From assembly GCF_003730135.1 (NCBI RefSeq), contig NZ_RJVO01000003.1, positions 434,001 through 498,000 on the forward strand: a DNA stretch of 64,000 bases, in the 5' to 3' direction. The stretch comes from Stagnimonas aquatica. GTDB lineage: Bacteria; Pseudomonadota; Gammaproteobacteria; Nevskiales; Nevskiaceae. Shown one piece after another: positions 17,668-26,926 of this stretch. Below the pieces are notes generated by a model. The model made no database searches and had not been told where the DNA came from. It saw only the letters and a program-made list of their open reading frames with translations. The translations under genes were made by a program, and so were the position numbers. Every line of letters begins with the position of its first letter. Within the stretch, counting starts at the first letter, position 1.

Positions 17668-17850
17668 CTACTTGTTGAGGATCAGCTTGTCGTTGCGGGT
17701 CAGCTTGAGCCGGTACTCTTCGCCGCGGTGCTCGATGATCAACTCGTGGTTGTTGCGGAACAGATCCTCACTGCGCAGGCGCGGCTTGGCGGGCTCCCGG
17801 CGCGAAGTGAGGGCGGGCAGGGCCAGACGGGGTAGGGTGAGCGTGCTCAT
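17668..17850 (-). CDS. hemP: Hemin uptake protein HemP
   Basis: 60 aa. The C-terminal half matches the HemP family pattern: LRSEDLF, HELIIEHRGEEYRLKLTR and the terminal KLILNK. HemP is a small cytoplasmic protein that in Burkholderia and Bradyrhizobium activates the heme-uptake operon and is itself strongly Fur-controlled. Here it is the first gene before hmuU and hmuV, about 100 bp upstream of hmuU, behind a Fur-like site. Confidence 0.88.
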   Translation of the reverse strand: MSTLTLPRLALPALTSRREPAKPRLRSEDLFRNNHELIIEHRGEEYRLKLTRNDKLILNK

Positions 17851-17888
17851 GGTGGGAGGCTCCGAGGTGTTTGGCTGTGGTTTTCAAA

Positions 17889-17903
17889 TAATAACAATTC
17901 GCA
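17889..17903 (-). promoter_or_regulatory. Candidate Fur box upstream of hemP
   Basis: Read on the minus strand, TGCGAATTGTTATTA matches the 7-1-7 Fur consensus TGATAATnATTATCA at 10 of 14 positions. It lies 39 bp upstream of the hemP start within an AT-rich stretch. The adjacent heme genes support iron repression. Confidence 0.55.
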
Positions 17904-17976
17904 TTTGCAATGCAAGCCACCAAAGTCACCGGTCCTGCCGCCTTCAAGCAGGCACAGCCGGTTCCGCACACGCTGG

Positions 17977-17982
17977 TATACT
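17977..17982 (+). promoter_or_regulatory. Candidate -10 element for tRNA-Leu
   Basis: TATACT lies 17 nt before the 5' end of the mature tRNA-Leu, as expected for a tRNA promoter. No convincing -35 hexamer is visible at 16-18 bp. Confidence 0.45.
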
Positions 17983-17998
17983 GCGCGACCCGTTTCGG

Positions 17999-18083
17999 GC
18001 GAATGTGGCGGAATTGGTAGACGCACTGGATTTAGGTTCCAGCGCCGCAAGGCGTGCGAGTTCGAGTCTCGCCTTTCGCACCA
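17999..18083 (+). tRNA. tRNA-Leu (UAG)
   Basis: 85 nt with a long variable arm typical of class II tRNAs. The anticodon stem CTGGA/TCCAG encloses the loop TTTAGGT, giving anticodon UAG (reads CUN). The T arm GCGAG-TTCGAGT-CTCGC and an encoded 3' CCA are present. One U-U mismatch occurs in the acceptor stem. It directly precedes tig, a common gammaproteobacterial arrangement. Confidence 0.95.
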
Positions 18084-18222
18084 GCCTGCCGGATGACGGC
18101 TGTGGTTCCTCTCTGGAGCTTCGGCCTCGGCAGTTCACGAAACGCAGCACAGGCGCGGCCCCTGTTGCATCCTCAACGGGATTCACGCTTCCAGAAATTT
18201 AACGATACAACTCTCCAAACCC

Positions 18223-19542
18223 ATGCAAGTCCACCTCGAAACCACCGGCGCCCTGGCTCGCCGTCTCCGCGTGCAGATCCCGGCCGAGCGTATCGACAGC
18301 GCCGTCGCCAAGCGTCTGAAGAACATCGCCAGCCGCGCCAAACTGCCGGGCTTCCGACCGGGCAAGGCGCCGATGAAGGTGATCGAGGCCCAGTACAAGG
18401 ATTCCGCCCGCTACGAGGCGATCAACGATCTGGTGCGCGAGACCTACCCCGAGGCGGTGGATAAGGTTCAGGTGCAGCCGGCCGGCTATCCGCAATTCGA
18501 GATCACCGGCGCCGAGGGTGATGGCTTCGAGTACGTTGCCAGCTTCGAGGTCTACCCGGTCATCGTGCTGGACAAGCTGAGCGGCCTGCAGATCAGCAAG
18601 CCCGCAGTCGAGATCAGCGAGTCGGACATCGACAAGCTGGTCGACAATCTGCGCAAGGCCCGCCGCATCTTCAAGGAAGCGGACCGTCCGGCCGCCAATG
18701 GCGATTCGGTCAAGGTCGACTTCGAAGGCAAGCTTGATGGCGAGGCCTTTGCCGGCGGCAAGGGTGAAGACGTCGAGTTCGAGATCGGCGCTGGCCAATT
18801 CCTGCCCGACCTCGAGAATGGCATCGTCGGCCACGCCGTGGGCGAGACGTTCACGGTCGACGTCGCCTTTCCGGCTGACTACCGCGCCGAAGCGCTCAAG
18901 GGCAAGACCGCGCAGTTCACCGTGACCATCAAAGAGGTCAAGGAAGTGCAGCTGCCGGCGCTCGACGACGCCGAATTCCTGGCCGCCCACGGCCTGACCC
19001 CGGAGCAGGGTGCCGAAGCGCTACGCGCCAAGGCCCGCCAAGCCTTGGAGAACGAGCGCAACAAGGCCGTGAAGGCTCGGCTCAAGTCGCAAGTGCTCGA
19101 CCAGTTGCTTGCCGCCCACCCTGTCGAAGTGCCAGCCAGCCTGATTGAGCAGGAGCTGCCGCGCCTGCGCGAAGAAGCCGCTGCGCGCATGAACATGGGC
19201 AAGATCAAGGCCGACAAGGCCAAGGAACTGCTCCCCGACCAGCTGTTCGAGGCCACCGCCAAGCGCCGCGTCGCCCTGGGTCTGCTGATCGGCGAGGTGA
19301 TCAAGACCAAGAACATCACCCTCGACAGCGCTCGCGTCGAGCAGGCCCTGGCCGAAATGGCGGCCGACTACGAGCAGCCCGAGCAGGTGCAGCAGTTCTA
19401 CCGGTCGCGGCCGGACATGATGCAGGGCCTGCGCGCGGTGGTGCTGGAAGACCAGGTTGTCGATGCGCTGGCCGCCGATGCCGCCATCAGCGAAGTCAGC
19501 CAGACGCTGGAACAGCTCTTGAATCCGCAGGCTCAGGCCTGA
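18223..19542 (+). CDS. tig: Trigger factor
   Basis: 439 aa ribosome-bound chaperone and peptidyl-prolyl isomerase. The ribosome-docking GFRPGKAP motif is at about residue 43. The PPIase (FKBP-like) domain follows at about 150-240 with VDFEGKLDG and [19 protein letters not shown]. The C-terminal helical arms carry [19 protein letters not shown] sequence. It binds L23 near the exit tunnel and shields nascent chains. clpP, clpX and lon follow, forming the protein quality-control block. Confidence 0.96.
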   Translation: MQVHLETTGALARRLRVQIPAERIDSAVAKRLKNIASRAKLPGFRPGKAPMKVIEAQYKDSARYEAINDLVRETYPEAVDKVQVQPAGYPQFEITGAEGDGFEYVASFEVYPVIVLDKLSGLQISKPAVEISESDIDKLVDNLRKARRIFKEADRPAANGDSVKVDFEGKLDGEAFAGGKGEDVEFEIGAGQFLPDLENGIVGHAVGETFTVDVAFPADYRAEALKGKTAQFTVTIKEVKEVQLPALDDAEFLAAHGLTPEQGAEALRAKARQALENERNKAVKARLKSQVLDQLLAAHPVEVPASLIEQELPRLREEAAARMNMGKIKADKAKELLPDQLFEATAKRRVALGLLIGEVIKTKNITLDSARVEQALAEMAADYEQPEQVQQFYRSRPDMMQGLRAVVLEDQVVDALAADAAISEVSQTLEQLLNPQAQA

Positions 19543-19561
19543 TCAACTTCGGATGCCATCC

Positions 19562-19601
19562 GGGGTGACGACCGATAGCGGCCGTCACCCCTTATTATTT
19601 T
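19562..19601 (+). terminator. Terminator-like hairpin between tig and clpP
   Basis: GGGGTGACG (19562-19570) pairs with CGTCACCCC (19583-19591), followed by TTATTATTTT. It sits 15 nt before the clpP start and may terminate or attenuate read-through from tig. Confidence 0.6.
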
Positions 19602-19615
19602 CTGGAGAGAGTGCC

Positions 19616-20242
19616 TTGAACTTCCGTCCGCAAGCCAATCTGGTGCCGATGGTGGTCGAACAGACCGCCCGCGGCGAACGCGCCTTCGACATCTATTCGC
19701 GCCTGCTCAAGGAGCGGGTGATCTTCCTGGTCGGTCCTATCGACGACCACATGGCGAACCTGATCGTGGCGCAGCTGCTGTTCCTGGAATCGGAGAACCC
19801 GGACAAGGACATCAGCCTCTACATCAATTCGCCGGGCGGTGTGATTACCAGCGGCATGGCGATCTTCGACACCATGCGTTTCATCAAGCCCGACGTCTCC
19901 ACGCTGTGCATCGGTCAGGCCTGCAGCATGGGCTCCTTCCTGCTGTCCGCCGGCGCCAAGGGCAAGCGCTTTGCCCTGCCGCACGCGCGGGTAATGATCC
20001 ACCAGCCCTCCGGCGGTGCCCAGGGCCAGGCCACCGACATCGAGATTCAGGCACGCGAAATCCTCAAGATGCGCGAGCAGCTCAACAAGCTGTACGCCGA
20101 GCACACCGGTCAGCCGCTGGAAAAGATCGAGCGCGACATGGAGCGCGACAACTTCATGTCTGCCGATGCCGCGCGCGACTACGGCCTGATCGATTCGGTG
20201 ATCGCCAGCCGTCAGGTGGCCGTCGCTCCGGCCCAGCCCTGA
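19616..20242 (+). CDS. clpP: ATP-dependent Clp protease proteolytic subunit
   Basis: 208 aa serine peptidase that assembles as two heptamers and degrades proteins fed in by ClpX. The active Ser is in ACSMGSF (about residue 103), the His in VMIHQPSGG and the Asp in the later helix region. The best start is TTG at 19616: it follows TGGAGAG at 7-nt spacing and gives an N-terminus ([16 protein letters not shown]) matching the ClpP propeptide. The first ATG, at 19649, would remove the propeptide. Confidence 0.93.
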   Translation: MNFRPQANLVPMVVEQTARGERAFDIYSRLLKERVIFLVGPIDDHMANLIVAQLLFLESENPDKDISLYINSPGGVITSGMAIFDTMRFIKPDVSTLCIGQACSMGSFLLSAGAKGKRFALPHARVMIHQPSGGAQGQATDIEIQAREILKMREQLNKLYAEHTGQPLEKIERDMERDNFMSADAARDYGLIDSVIASRQVAVAPAQP

Positions 20243-20293
20243 GGCCGGAAACCCGGCTTCGCGCACGCCGCTTGCAGGGTGACGAAGGCGGTT

Positions 20294-20321
20294 TTGCAGT
20301 GTCGTGACAGCGTGCTATAAG
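20294..20321 (+). promoter_or_regulatory. Candidate sigma-70 promoter for clpX
   Basis: TTGCAG (20294-20299), 16-bp spacer, TATAAG (20316-20321), 39 bp before the clpX ATG in the clpP-clpX gap. It would allow clpX expression apart from clpP. Confidence 0.5.
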
Positions 20322-20359
20322 GCTGTCGTGGTTGTTTTGGACGTTACAGAAGGACGACG

Positions 20360-21628
20360 ATGAGTACCGATACACGCAGTTCGCACAATGGTCGCGTGCT
20401 GTATTGCTCGTTTTGCGGCAAGAGCGAGCACGAGGTGCGCAAGCTGATTGCGGGTCCCTCGGTCTACATCTGCGACGAGTGCGTTGACCTCTGCAACGAC
20501 ATCATCCGCGAGGAAATCCACGCCAAGCCGCAGGTCAAGGGCCTGCCCAAGCCGCACGAGATCCGGGCGGTGCTCGACGAATACGTCATCGGCCAGGAGC
20601 AGGCCAAGAAAGTGCTGTCGGTGGCGGTGTACAACCACTACAAGCGGCTTTCCACCAAGGCTCAGGGCAGCGGCGATGTCGAACTGGCCAAGAGCAATAT
20701 CCTGCTGATCGGCCCGACCGGCTCCGGCAAGACCCTCCTCGCCGAGACCCTGGCGCGTCTGCTGGACGTGCCGTTCGCGATTGCCGACGCCACCACGCTC
20801 ACCGAGGCGGGGTATGTCGGCGAGGACGTCGAAAACATCATTGCCCGCCTGCTGCAGAAGTGCGACTACGATGTCGAGAAGGCCCAGCGCGGCATCGTCT
20901 ACATCGACGAAATCGACAAGATCGCCCGCAAGAGCGAGAACCCGTCCATCACCCGCGATGTTTCCGGCGAAGGTGTGCAGCAGGCGCTGCTGAAGCTGAT
21001 CGAGGGCACCATCGCGCAGGTTCCTCCGCAGGGCGGCCGCAAGCACCCTCAGCAGGAGTTCCTGCAGGTCAATACCGCCAACATCCTGTTCATCTGCGGT
21101 GGCGCTTTCGCCGGCCTGGATCGGGTGATCCACCAGCGCCTCGACAAGGGCGGCATCGGCTTCGGCGCGGAGGTCAAGAGCAAGTCCGATTCCAAGGCCT
21201 TGAACGATACCTACAAGCAGCTGGAGCCGGATGATCTGGTGCGTTTCGGCCTGATCCCGGAATTCATTGGCCGTCTGCCGGTGGCGGCGGTGCTGGACGA
21301 GCTGGACGAGAAGGCGCTGATCTCGATTTTGCGCGACCCCAAGAATGCTTTGGTCAAGCAATACCAGAAGCTGTTCCAGATGGAAGGCGTCACCCTCGAG
21401 TTCCGGGAGGATGCGCTGCTGGCGGTTGCCAAGCGCGCCCGCGAGCGCAAGACCGGCGCCCGTGGCCTGCGCACCATCATAGAGAAGATCTTGATCGACA
21501 CCATGTACGACCTGCCGTCGATGCAGAACGTCGGCAAGGTGGTGGTTGACGAAGCAGTTGCCAAAGGCGATGCCAAGCCGATCATCGTCTACGAGAACAA
21601 GGACGTCGCGGCCAAGCAGTCGGCATGA
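20360..21628 (+). CDS. clpX: ATP-dependent Clp protease ATP-binding subunit ClpX
   Basis: 422 aa AAA+ unfoldase. The N-terminal zinc-binding domain has the four Cys in CSFCGKSE...CDECVDLC (about residues 16-45). Walker A GPTGSGKT is at about 118 and Walker [10 protein letters not shown] follows. The ClpP-docking loop reads IGFGAEV, the family's IGF motif, and sensor 2 lies in GARGLRTI. It unfolds tagged substrates and passes them to ClpP. Confidence 0.97.
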   Translation: MSTDTRSSHNGRVLYCSFCGKSEHEVRKLIAGPSVYICDECVDLCNDIIREEIHAKPQVKGLPKPHEIRAVLDEYVIGQEQAKKVLSVAVYNHYKRLSTKAQGSGDVELAKSNILLIGPTGSGKTLLAETLARLLDVPFAIADATTLTEAGYVGEDVENIIARLLQKCDYDVEKAQRGIVYIDEIDKIARKSENPSITRDVSGEGVQQALLKLIEGTIAQVPPQGGRKHPQQEFLQVNTANILFICGGAFAGLDRVIHQRLDKGGIGFGAEVKSKSDSKALNDTYKQLEPDDLVRFGLIPEFIGRLPVAAVLDELDEKALISILRDPKNALVKQYQKLFQMEGVTLEFREDALLAVAKRARERKTGARGLRTIIEKILIDTMYDLPSMQNVGKVVVDEAVAKGDAKPIIVYENKDVAAKQSA

Positions 21629-21651
21629 ACTCGATGTTCGGTAGTTGCTCG

Positions 21652-21678
21652 AAAAAGCCCCGCCCTGCGGGGCTTTTT
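21652..21678 (+). terminator. Intrinsic terminator after clpX
   Basis: An 11-bp perfect stem AAAAAGCCCCG/CGGGGCTTTTT with a CCCTG loop begins 23 nt after the clpX stop and ends in five Ts. Confidence 0.9.
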
Positions 21679-21776
21679 CATTACTGCGGACGCCATGCCC
21701 CTGGCTTGAATGACGGGCTTACATCACCACCTAATGCTTGAGGCATACTCCCTCAAAGCCATCCACGGACGTTTCG

Positions 21777-24170
21777 ATGAGCGCTACCCCCAATACCGCC
21801 CCTGTGCTGCCATTGCGCGATGTCGTCGTCTATCCGCACATGGCGATTCCGCTATTTGTAGGCCGAGAAAAATCGGTCAAGGCGCTGTCGGCCGCCATGC
21901 AGGACGACAAGCGCATCCTGCTGGTTGCGCAGAAGTCGGCCGATACCGACGAGCCGGCGATCAGCGATCTCTACGCCGTAGGCACCCTGGCCAGCGTTTT
22001 GCAGATGCTGCGGCTGCCGGATGGAACGGTGAAGGTGCTGGTCGAAGGTGGCCAGCGTGCTGCGGTGACCGAGATCAATGAGGTGGGGGAGTTTCTGGTC
22101 GCCAGCTACGAGCCGGTCGCCGAACCGGAAAGTGCTGGGTCCGAGCACGAACTGGACGCGCTGATGCGTTCCACGGTTTCCACCTTCGAGCAGTACGCCA
22201 AGCTCAACAAGAAAGTCCCCGCCGAATTGCTGCCCTCGCTGACGGCGATGGATTCGGCCGGCCGCCTGGCTGACACCATCGCGGCGCACCTCTCGCTGAA
22301 GTTGGAGGACAAGCAGCGGGTTCTGGAGGCTCTGGAAGCCAAGGCGCGGCTGGAACTGGTGCTCGCCTTGATGGAAGGCGAGATTGACGTGTTGCAGATC
22401 GAGAAGAAGATCCGCAGCCGGGTCAAGCAGCAGATGGAGAAGAACCAGCGCGAGTACTACCTCAACGAGCAGATGAAGGCCATCCAGAAAGAACTGGGTG
22501 AGGGCGACGATGCGCCCAATGAGCAGGAAGAGCTGGCGCGCAAGATCGAGAAATCGGGCATGCCCAAGGCGGCCAAGGACAAGGCGCGTCACGAGCTGAA
22601 TAAGCTGAAGATGATGCCGCCGATGTCGGCCGAGGCGACGGTGGTGCGCACCTACCTGGACTGGTTGACGCAGGTTCCCTGGAAGGCACACACCAAGTCG
22701 CGCATAGATTTGCCATTGGCCCAGGCCAAACTGGACGAGGATCACTACGGGCTCGACAAGGTCAAGGAGCGGATCGTCGAGTATCTCGCCGTGCAATCGC
22801 GGGTGAAGAAGCTCAACGGTCCGATCCTGTGCCTGGTTGGTCCTCCGGGCGTGGGCAAGACCAGCCTGGGCCGCTCGATCGCCGAAGCGCTGAACCGCAA
22901 GTTCGTGCGCATGTCGCTGGGTGGTGTGCGTGACGAAGCGGAAATTCGCGGCCATCGGCGCACCTACATCGGCTCCATGCCTGGCAAGCTGGTCCAGAAC
23001 CTCGCCAAGGTGAAGGTGAAGAACCCGCTGTTCCTGCTCGACGAGATCGACAAGATGAGTCAGGACTTCCGCGGTGATCCCTCGTCGGCCCTGCTGGAGG
23101 TGCTTGATCCCGAGCAGAACTCGACCTTCCAGGATCACTACCTGGAGGTGGAGGTGGATCTGTCTGATGTGATGTTCATCGCAACGGCCAACACCCTCAA
23201 CATCCCCGGCCCCCTGCTGGATCGGATGGAAGTGATCCGGATTCCCGGCTACACCGAGGACGAGAAGCTCAATATCGCGAAGAAGTATTTGTTGCCGAAG
23301 CAACTCAAGAACAACGGACTCAAATCAGGCGAACTGGAACTGCAGGACGCGGCGATCACCGGCATGATCCGCCACTACACCCGCGAGGCCGGTGTGCGCA
23401 ATCTCGAACGCGAGGTCAGCAAGATCGCGCGCAAGGTCGTCAAGCAGTTGCTGCTGAATCCCAAGCAGCACGCGGTGACGGTCGATGCCGACAACCTTGA
23501 CCAGTATCTGGGCGTGCAGAAGTTCCGCTACGGCCGCGCCGAGGAAAAGAACCAGGTCGGCCAGATCACCGGCCTGGCGTGGACCGAGGTGGGTGGCGAA
23601 CTGCTGACTATCGAAGCGGCTTCGGCCCCTGGCAAAGGCGGGATGACCCTCACCGGCAGTCTCGGCAATGTCATGCAGGAGTCGATCAAGGCGGCGTTTA
23701 CCGTGGTCCGTTCCCGTGCCCGCAGCCTGGGCATAGAGCCGGGCTTTCACGAGAAGTCGGACTTCCATGTCCACGTACCCGAAGGCGCAACGCCCAAGGA
23801 CGGGCCTTCCGCCGGTATCGCCATGTGCACAGCGCTGGTGTCGGTGCTCACTGGAATCCCGGTGCGGGCCGATGTGGCGATGACTGGTGAGATCACCCTG
23901 CGCGGCGAAGTCCTGCCGATTGGTGGACTGAAGGAGAAGCTGCTGGCGGCCCAGCGCGGTGGCATCAAGACCGTGGTGATCCCCTACGAGAACGTCAAGG
24001 ATCTGGCCGACATTCCCGACAACATCAAGGCGCAGCTGAGCATCGAGCCGGTGCGCTGGATCGAGGATGTGCTCAAGCATGCCCTGGAGCGGATGCCGGA
24101 GCCGCTGCCGGCAGCTGCCGTGGCCGGCACTCCCGCGCCAGTCGGCGAGGAGCCGGCCCGGGCACATTGA
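21777..24170 (+). CDS. lon: ATP-dependent protease La (Lon)
   Basis: 797 aa homohexameric AAA+ serine protease that degrades misfolded and regulatory proteins. LON N-domain starts at [13 protein letters not shown]; Walker A GPPGVGKT is near residue 360 and Walker B LLDEIDKM follows. The proteolytic dyad is Ser in PKDGPSAG (about 680) and Lys in [14 protein letters not shown] 21777 gives the standard MSATPN...LPLRDVV opening; an ATG 39 nt earlier is in frame but adds non-family sequence. CTTGAA at 21705-21710 could be part of a heat-shock promoter, though no good matching -10 is seen. Confidence 0.96.
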   Translation: MSATPNTAPVLPLRDVVVYPHMAIPLFVGREKSVKALSAAMQDDKRILLVAQKSADTDEPAISDLYAVGTLASVLQMLRLPDGTVKVLVEGGQRAAVTEINEVGEFLVASYEPVAEPESAGSEHELDALMRSTVSTFEQYAKLNKKVPAELLPSLTAMDSAGRLADTIAAHLSLKLEDKQRVLEALEAKARLELVLALMEGEIDVLQIEKKIRSRVKQQMEKNQREYYLNEQMKAIQKELGEGDDAPNEQEELARKIEKSGMPKAAKDKARHELNKLKMMPPMSAEATVVRTYLDWLTQVPWKAHTKSRIDLPLAQAKLDEDHYGLDKVKERIVEYLAVQSRVKKLNGPILCLVGPPGVGKTSLGRSIAEALNRKFVRMSLGGVRDEAEIRGHRRTYIGSMPGKLVQNLAKVKVKNPLFLLDEIDKMSQDFRGDPSSALLEVLDPEQNSTFQDHYLEVEVDLSDVMFIATANTLNIPGPLLDRMEVIRIPGYTEDEKLNIAKKYLLPKQLKNNGLKSGELELQDAAITGMIRHYTREAGVRNLEREVSKIARKVVKQLLLNPKQHAVTVDADNLDQYLGVQKFRYGRAEEKNQVGQITGLAWTEVGGELLTIEAASAPGKGGMTLTGSLGNVMQESIKAAFTVVRSRARSLGIEPGFHEKSDFHVHVPEGATPKDGPSAGIAMCTALVSVLTGIPVRADVAMTGEITLRGEVLPIGGLKEKLLAAQRGGIKTVVIPYENVKDLADIPDNIKAQLSIEPVRWIEDVLKHALERMPEPLPAAAVAGTPAPVGEEPARAH

Positions 24171-24261
24171 TGTGCAGGACGCCGGCCGGAGCGAATGGCT
24201 CCGGGCCGGAATCTGCGTTTCATCGACGCGGGAGTAGTGCGATCTTGCCCTAGTAAATCGG

Positions 24262-24291
24262 TTGACGCTCGCCAAAATCGCTTGCTATAAA
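24262..24291 (+). promoter_or_regulatory. Candidate sigma-70 promoter for hupB
   Basis: TTGACG (24262-24267), 18-bp spacer, TATAAA (24286-24291), about 120 nt upstream of the HU start. The 242-nt lon-hupB gap also has a GC-rich hairpin right after lon (about 24190-24222). Confidence 0.6.
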
Positions 24292-24412
24292 GCTGCTCGT
24301 ACCAACGGTTCGCGCAAGGTTGCTTGGTTTGCCAGCCAAAGGCCGCGTTGGAAGCCACTTCTTGGGGATTGCCTTCGGCTATGTCGCATAGCCATTGAAT
24401 AGGGGTTTTTTA

Positions 24413-24685
24413 ATGAACAAGTCTGATCTGATCAACGCCGTTGCTGACAAGGCCGAGATCTCCAAGGCCGATGCTGGCCGCGCGTTGGATTCCCTGGTGG
24501 AAGTCATCGCCAAGGCACTCAAGAAGAACGACAAGGTTTCCCTGGTTGGCTTCGGCACCTTCGCGGTCCGCAAGCGCGCGGCTCGCACTGGCCGCAATCC
24601 GAAAACCGGTGCTCCCCTGAAGATTGCCGCCAGCAAAAATCCGACGTTCAAGGCTGGCAAAGCGCTCAAGGATGCGATAAAGTAG
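24413..24685 (+). CDS. hupB: DNA-binding protein HU-beta
   Basis: 90 aa, canonical length of bacterial HU. It shows [18 protein letters not shown], the VSLVGFGTF turn and the DNA-binding beta-arm motif GRNPKTG, ending [14 protein letters not shown] dimers bend and compact DNA with little sequence preference. AGGGG upstream of ATG 24413 sets the start. Position after lon is conserved in gammaproteobacteria. Confidence 0.96.
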   Translation: MNKSDLINAVADKAEISKADAGRALDSLVEVIAKALKKNDKVSLVGFGTFAVRKRAARTGRNPKTGAPLKIAASKNPTFKAGKALKDAIK

Positions 24686-24731
24686 CTGACTCGCTGGGAC
24701 GCTTAAGGTTTAGCGAACTTCGATCAAGGCC

Positions 24732-24807
24732 GGGTGCTTAGCTCAGTTGGTAGAGCGTCGCCCTTACAAGGCGCAGGTCGGCGGTTCGAGCCCGTCAGCA
24801 CCCACCA
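24732..24807 (+). tRNA. tRNA-Val (UAC)
   Basis: 76 nt cloverleaf with acceptor GGGTGCT/AGCACCC, D arm GCTCAGTTGGTAGAGC, anticodon loop CTTACAA (anticodon UAC) and T arm GGCGG-TTCGAGC-CCGTC. The 3' CCA is encoded. The outermost anticodon-stem pair is a U-C mismatch. Confidence 0.95.
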
Positions 24808-24821
24808 AGAGTCAACCGCGC

Positions 24822-24898
24822 GGAGCGGTAGTTCAGTTGGTTAGAATACCGGCCTGTCACGCCGGGGGTCGCGGGTTCGAGCCCCGTCCGCTCCGCCA
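24822..24898 (+). tRNA. tRNA-Asp (GUC)
   Basis: 77 nt with acceptor GGAGCGG/CCGCTCC, anticodon stem CCGGC/GCCGG around CTGTCAC (anticodon GUC), T loop TTCGAGC and encoded CCA. It lies 14 nt after tRNA-Val, so the two are likely co-transcribed. Confidence 0.96.
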
Positions 24899-24910
24899 CT
24901 TTATAAGTTG

Positions 24911-24939
24911 AAAGGGCGCTCCACGTGAGCGCCTTTTTT
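24911..24939 (+). terminator. Intrinsic terminator after the tRNA-Val/tRNA-Asp pair
   Basis: GGCGCTC (24915-24921) pairs with GAGCGCC (24927-24933), followed by TTTTTT. It begins 12 nt after the tRNA-Asp CCA end. Confidence 0.88.
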
Positions 24940-24994
24940 GTTTGGCCGCCATCGCGGTGTAGATCATCCGTTCAACCAGGAACGTAGCTACAGC

Positions 24995-26917
24995 ATGTTG
25001 CAATCCATTCGTGATCGACTGACCGGCCCCATCGTCTGGGTCATCGTGGCGTTAATTGCCATTCCCTTCGCATTCTGGGGCGTCGAATCGTTCCAGAGTG
25101 GTGGTGGCGACCCCACCGTGGCCAAGGTCGGTGACCAGAAGATCACCGAGGCGCAGCTACAGGCGGCCTACGATCAGCGCATGCGCCAGCTCCAGCAGAT
25201 GCTGGGCGAAAGCTTCCGCGCCGACATGATCGAGCCGCAGCGCTTCCGCGAGGGCGTGCTGCAGGAAATGATCCAGGAAACCACGCTGCGCCAGCATGCC
25301 AAGTCGGCGGGTTACACCGCCACCGACGCCGCCCTGTTGACCACGCTGAACACCATCCCCGCGTTTCAGAAGGACGGCAAGTTCTCCGCCGAAACCTACA
25401 AGGAAGCGCTGGCCCGCCAGGGCATGACCCCGCAGAGCTTCGAGGCGCAGCTGCGCGATGGCCTGACCATTGATCAGGTGCGTGAAAGCGTGTTGGGTAG
25501 CGGCTTTGTCACCTCGGCCGAATCCGCCGCCGCTTGGCGCTTGGCGCGTCAGGAGCGGACTTTCTCCTACGTCAGTTTCAAGACTGCCAGCTATGAGCCG
25601 GCTGTCAGCGTCAGCGAGGAGGCGGTGCAGAAGTATTTCGCCGACAACACTGCTCGCTACCACGCGCCGGAACGCCTCAAACTGCAGTACGTCGAGCTGG
25701 CGCTGGACGAATTGCCGCCGGCGCCCGAGCCCGAGGCAGCAGTGCTGAAGGCCGTGTACGACGCCGACCTCGCGCGCTTTTCCACACCCGAAGAACGTCG
25801 CGCCAGCCACATCCTGATCAATTTCGGTGCCGACAAAGAGGCCGCCGAAAAGAAAGCGCTGTCGCTGAAGGCGCGTCTCGACAGCGGTGCCGATTTCGCC
25901 GCCCTGGCGCGCGAGGCGTCCGATGATCCAGGCTCCAAGAGCGGCGGTGGCGATCTTGGCTGGGTACGTCGCGGGCTGATGACGCCCAAGTTCGAACAGG
26001 CTCTCTACGAACTGCAGCCGGGCAAGGTCTCGGCACCGGTGGAAACCGAATTTGGTTGGCACTTGATCAAGCTGTCCGAGGTGAAGGCGGCGCAGACCAA
26101 GCCGTTCACGGATCCGGCCGTGCAGGCCGAGTTGCTGCAGACCTATCGCCAGCGCGATGCCCAGCAGCGATACCAGGACCTGGCCGAGAAGCTGGGGCAG
26201 CTGGCGTTCGAGAACGCCGCCTCGCTGGACCCGGTCGCCAAGGAGCTCAAGCTGGAACTGAAGACCACCGACTGGCTCGGTCGCACTGGTGGCAGCGGCC
26301 TGGCCGCCAATCCGGACGTACTGAAGGCGGCGTTCGCGCCGGAGATCATCCAGGACGGAGAAAACAGCAAGCCGCTCGCCGTTGGCGAGAACCGTCAGGT
26401 GGTGTTCCGCAAGGCTGAATACGAAGCCGCGCGACCGCGCAAGCTCGAGGAAGTGGCGGACAGCATCCGTGCCGAGCTGAAACAGCAGGCGGCGAAAGCC
26501 AAGGCCTCGGCCGATGCCGACGCCCTGGTCAAGGCATTGAACGAAGGCGCAGTCTTCGAGTCTGCACTGGCCGAGCGTCAGCTCACCGCCACCAGCCCCG
26601 GCTCGGTACGCCGTAACGCCGAAGGCCTGGACAAGCAGATCCTCGCGGCCTTGTTCAAGCTTCCGCGACCTGCCGCCAGCAAGCTGCAGATCGGCAAGAC
26701 CCAGCTCGACAGCGGCGACATCGTGGTGCTGGCGCTGTCCGGCGTTCGCGATGGCACCCCGATGCCGGAAGACCCGGAGTTCCAGCGCGAGGGCGCGCAA
26801 CTGCGCGATGCGCTGTCCGGCGCGGAATTTGCTGGCTTCCGTGCCAACGTCGAGAAAGATATCGGCGTGGACCGCAAGGCGCTGCCGCCGGTCGAGACCA
26901 TCGCCGAGAATCCCTGA
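24995..26917 (+). CDS. ppiD: Peptidyl-prolyl cis-trans isomerase PpiD
   Basis: 640 aa inner-membrane-anchored periplasmic chaperone. One N-terminal TM helix (about 12-33, VWVIVALIAIPFAFWG) is followed by a SurA_N-like chaperone region (about 45-240). A parvulin domain (about 265-365) shows RRASHILINFG, AREASDDPGSKSGGGDLGW and FGWHLIKL. A C-terminal chaperone region follows. PpiD associates with SecYEG and assists proteins entering the periplasm. ATG 24995 places the TM correctly. Confidence 0.92.
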   Translation: MLQSIRDRLTGPIVWVIVALIAIPFAFWGVESFQSGGGDPTVAKVGDQKITEAQLQAAYDQRMRQLQQMLGESFRADMIEPQRFREGVLQEMIQETTLRQHAKSAGYTATDAALLTTLNTIPAFQKDGKFSAETYKEALARQGMTPQSFEAQLRDGLTIDQVRESVLGSGFVTSAESAAAWRLARQERTFSYVSFKTASYEPAVSVSEEAVQKYFADNTARYHAPERLKLQYVELALDELPPAPEPEAAVLKAVYDADLARFSTPEERRASHILINFGADKEAAEKKALSLKARLDSGADFAALAREASDDPGSKSGGGDLGWVRRGLMTPKFEQALYELQPGKVSAPVETEFGWHLIKLSEVKAAQTKPFTDPAVQAELLQTYRQRDAQQRYQDLAEKLGQLAFENAASLDPVAKELKLELKTTDWLGRTGGSGLAANPDVLKAAFAPEIIQDGENSKPLAVGENRQVVFRKAEYEAARPRKLEEVADSIRAELKQQAAKAKASADADALVKALNEGAVFESALAERQLTATSPGSVRRNAEGLDKQILAALFKLPRPAASKLQIGKTQLDSGDIVVLALSGVRDGTPMPEDPEFQREGAQLRDALSGAEFAGFRANVEKDIGVDRKALPPVETIAENP

Positions 26918-26926
26918 GGTCACACG

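Noticed and set aside
21705..21735. Heat-shock promoter for lon
   Set aside because: CTTGAA is present but the expected CCCCATnT element is only poorly matched, so it is mentioned only under lon.
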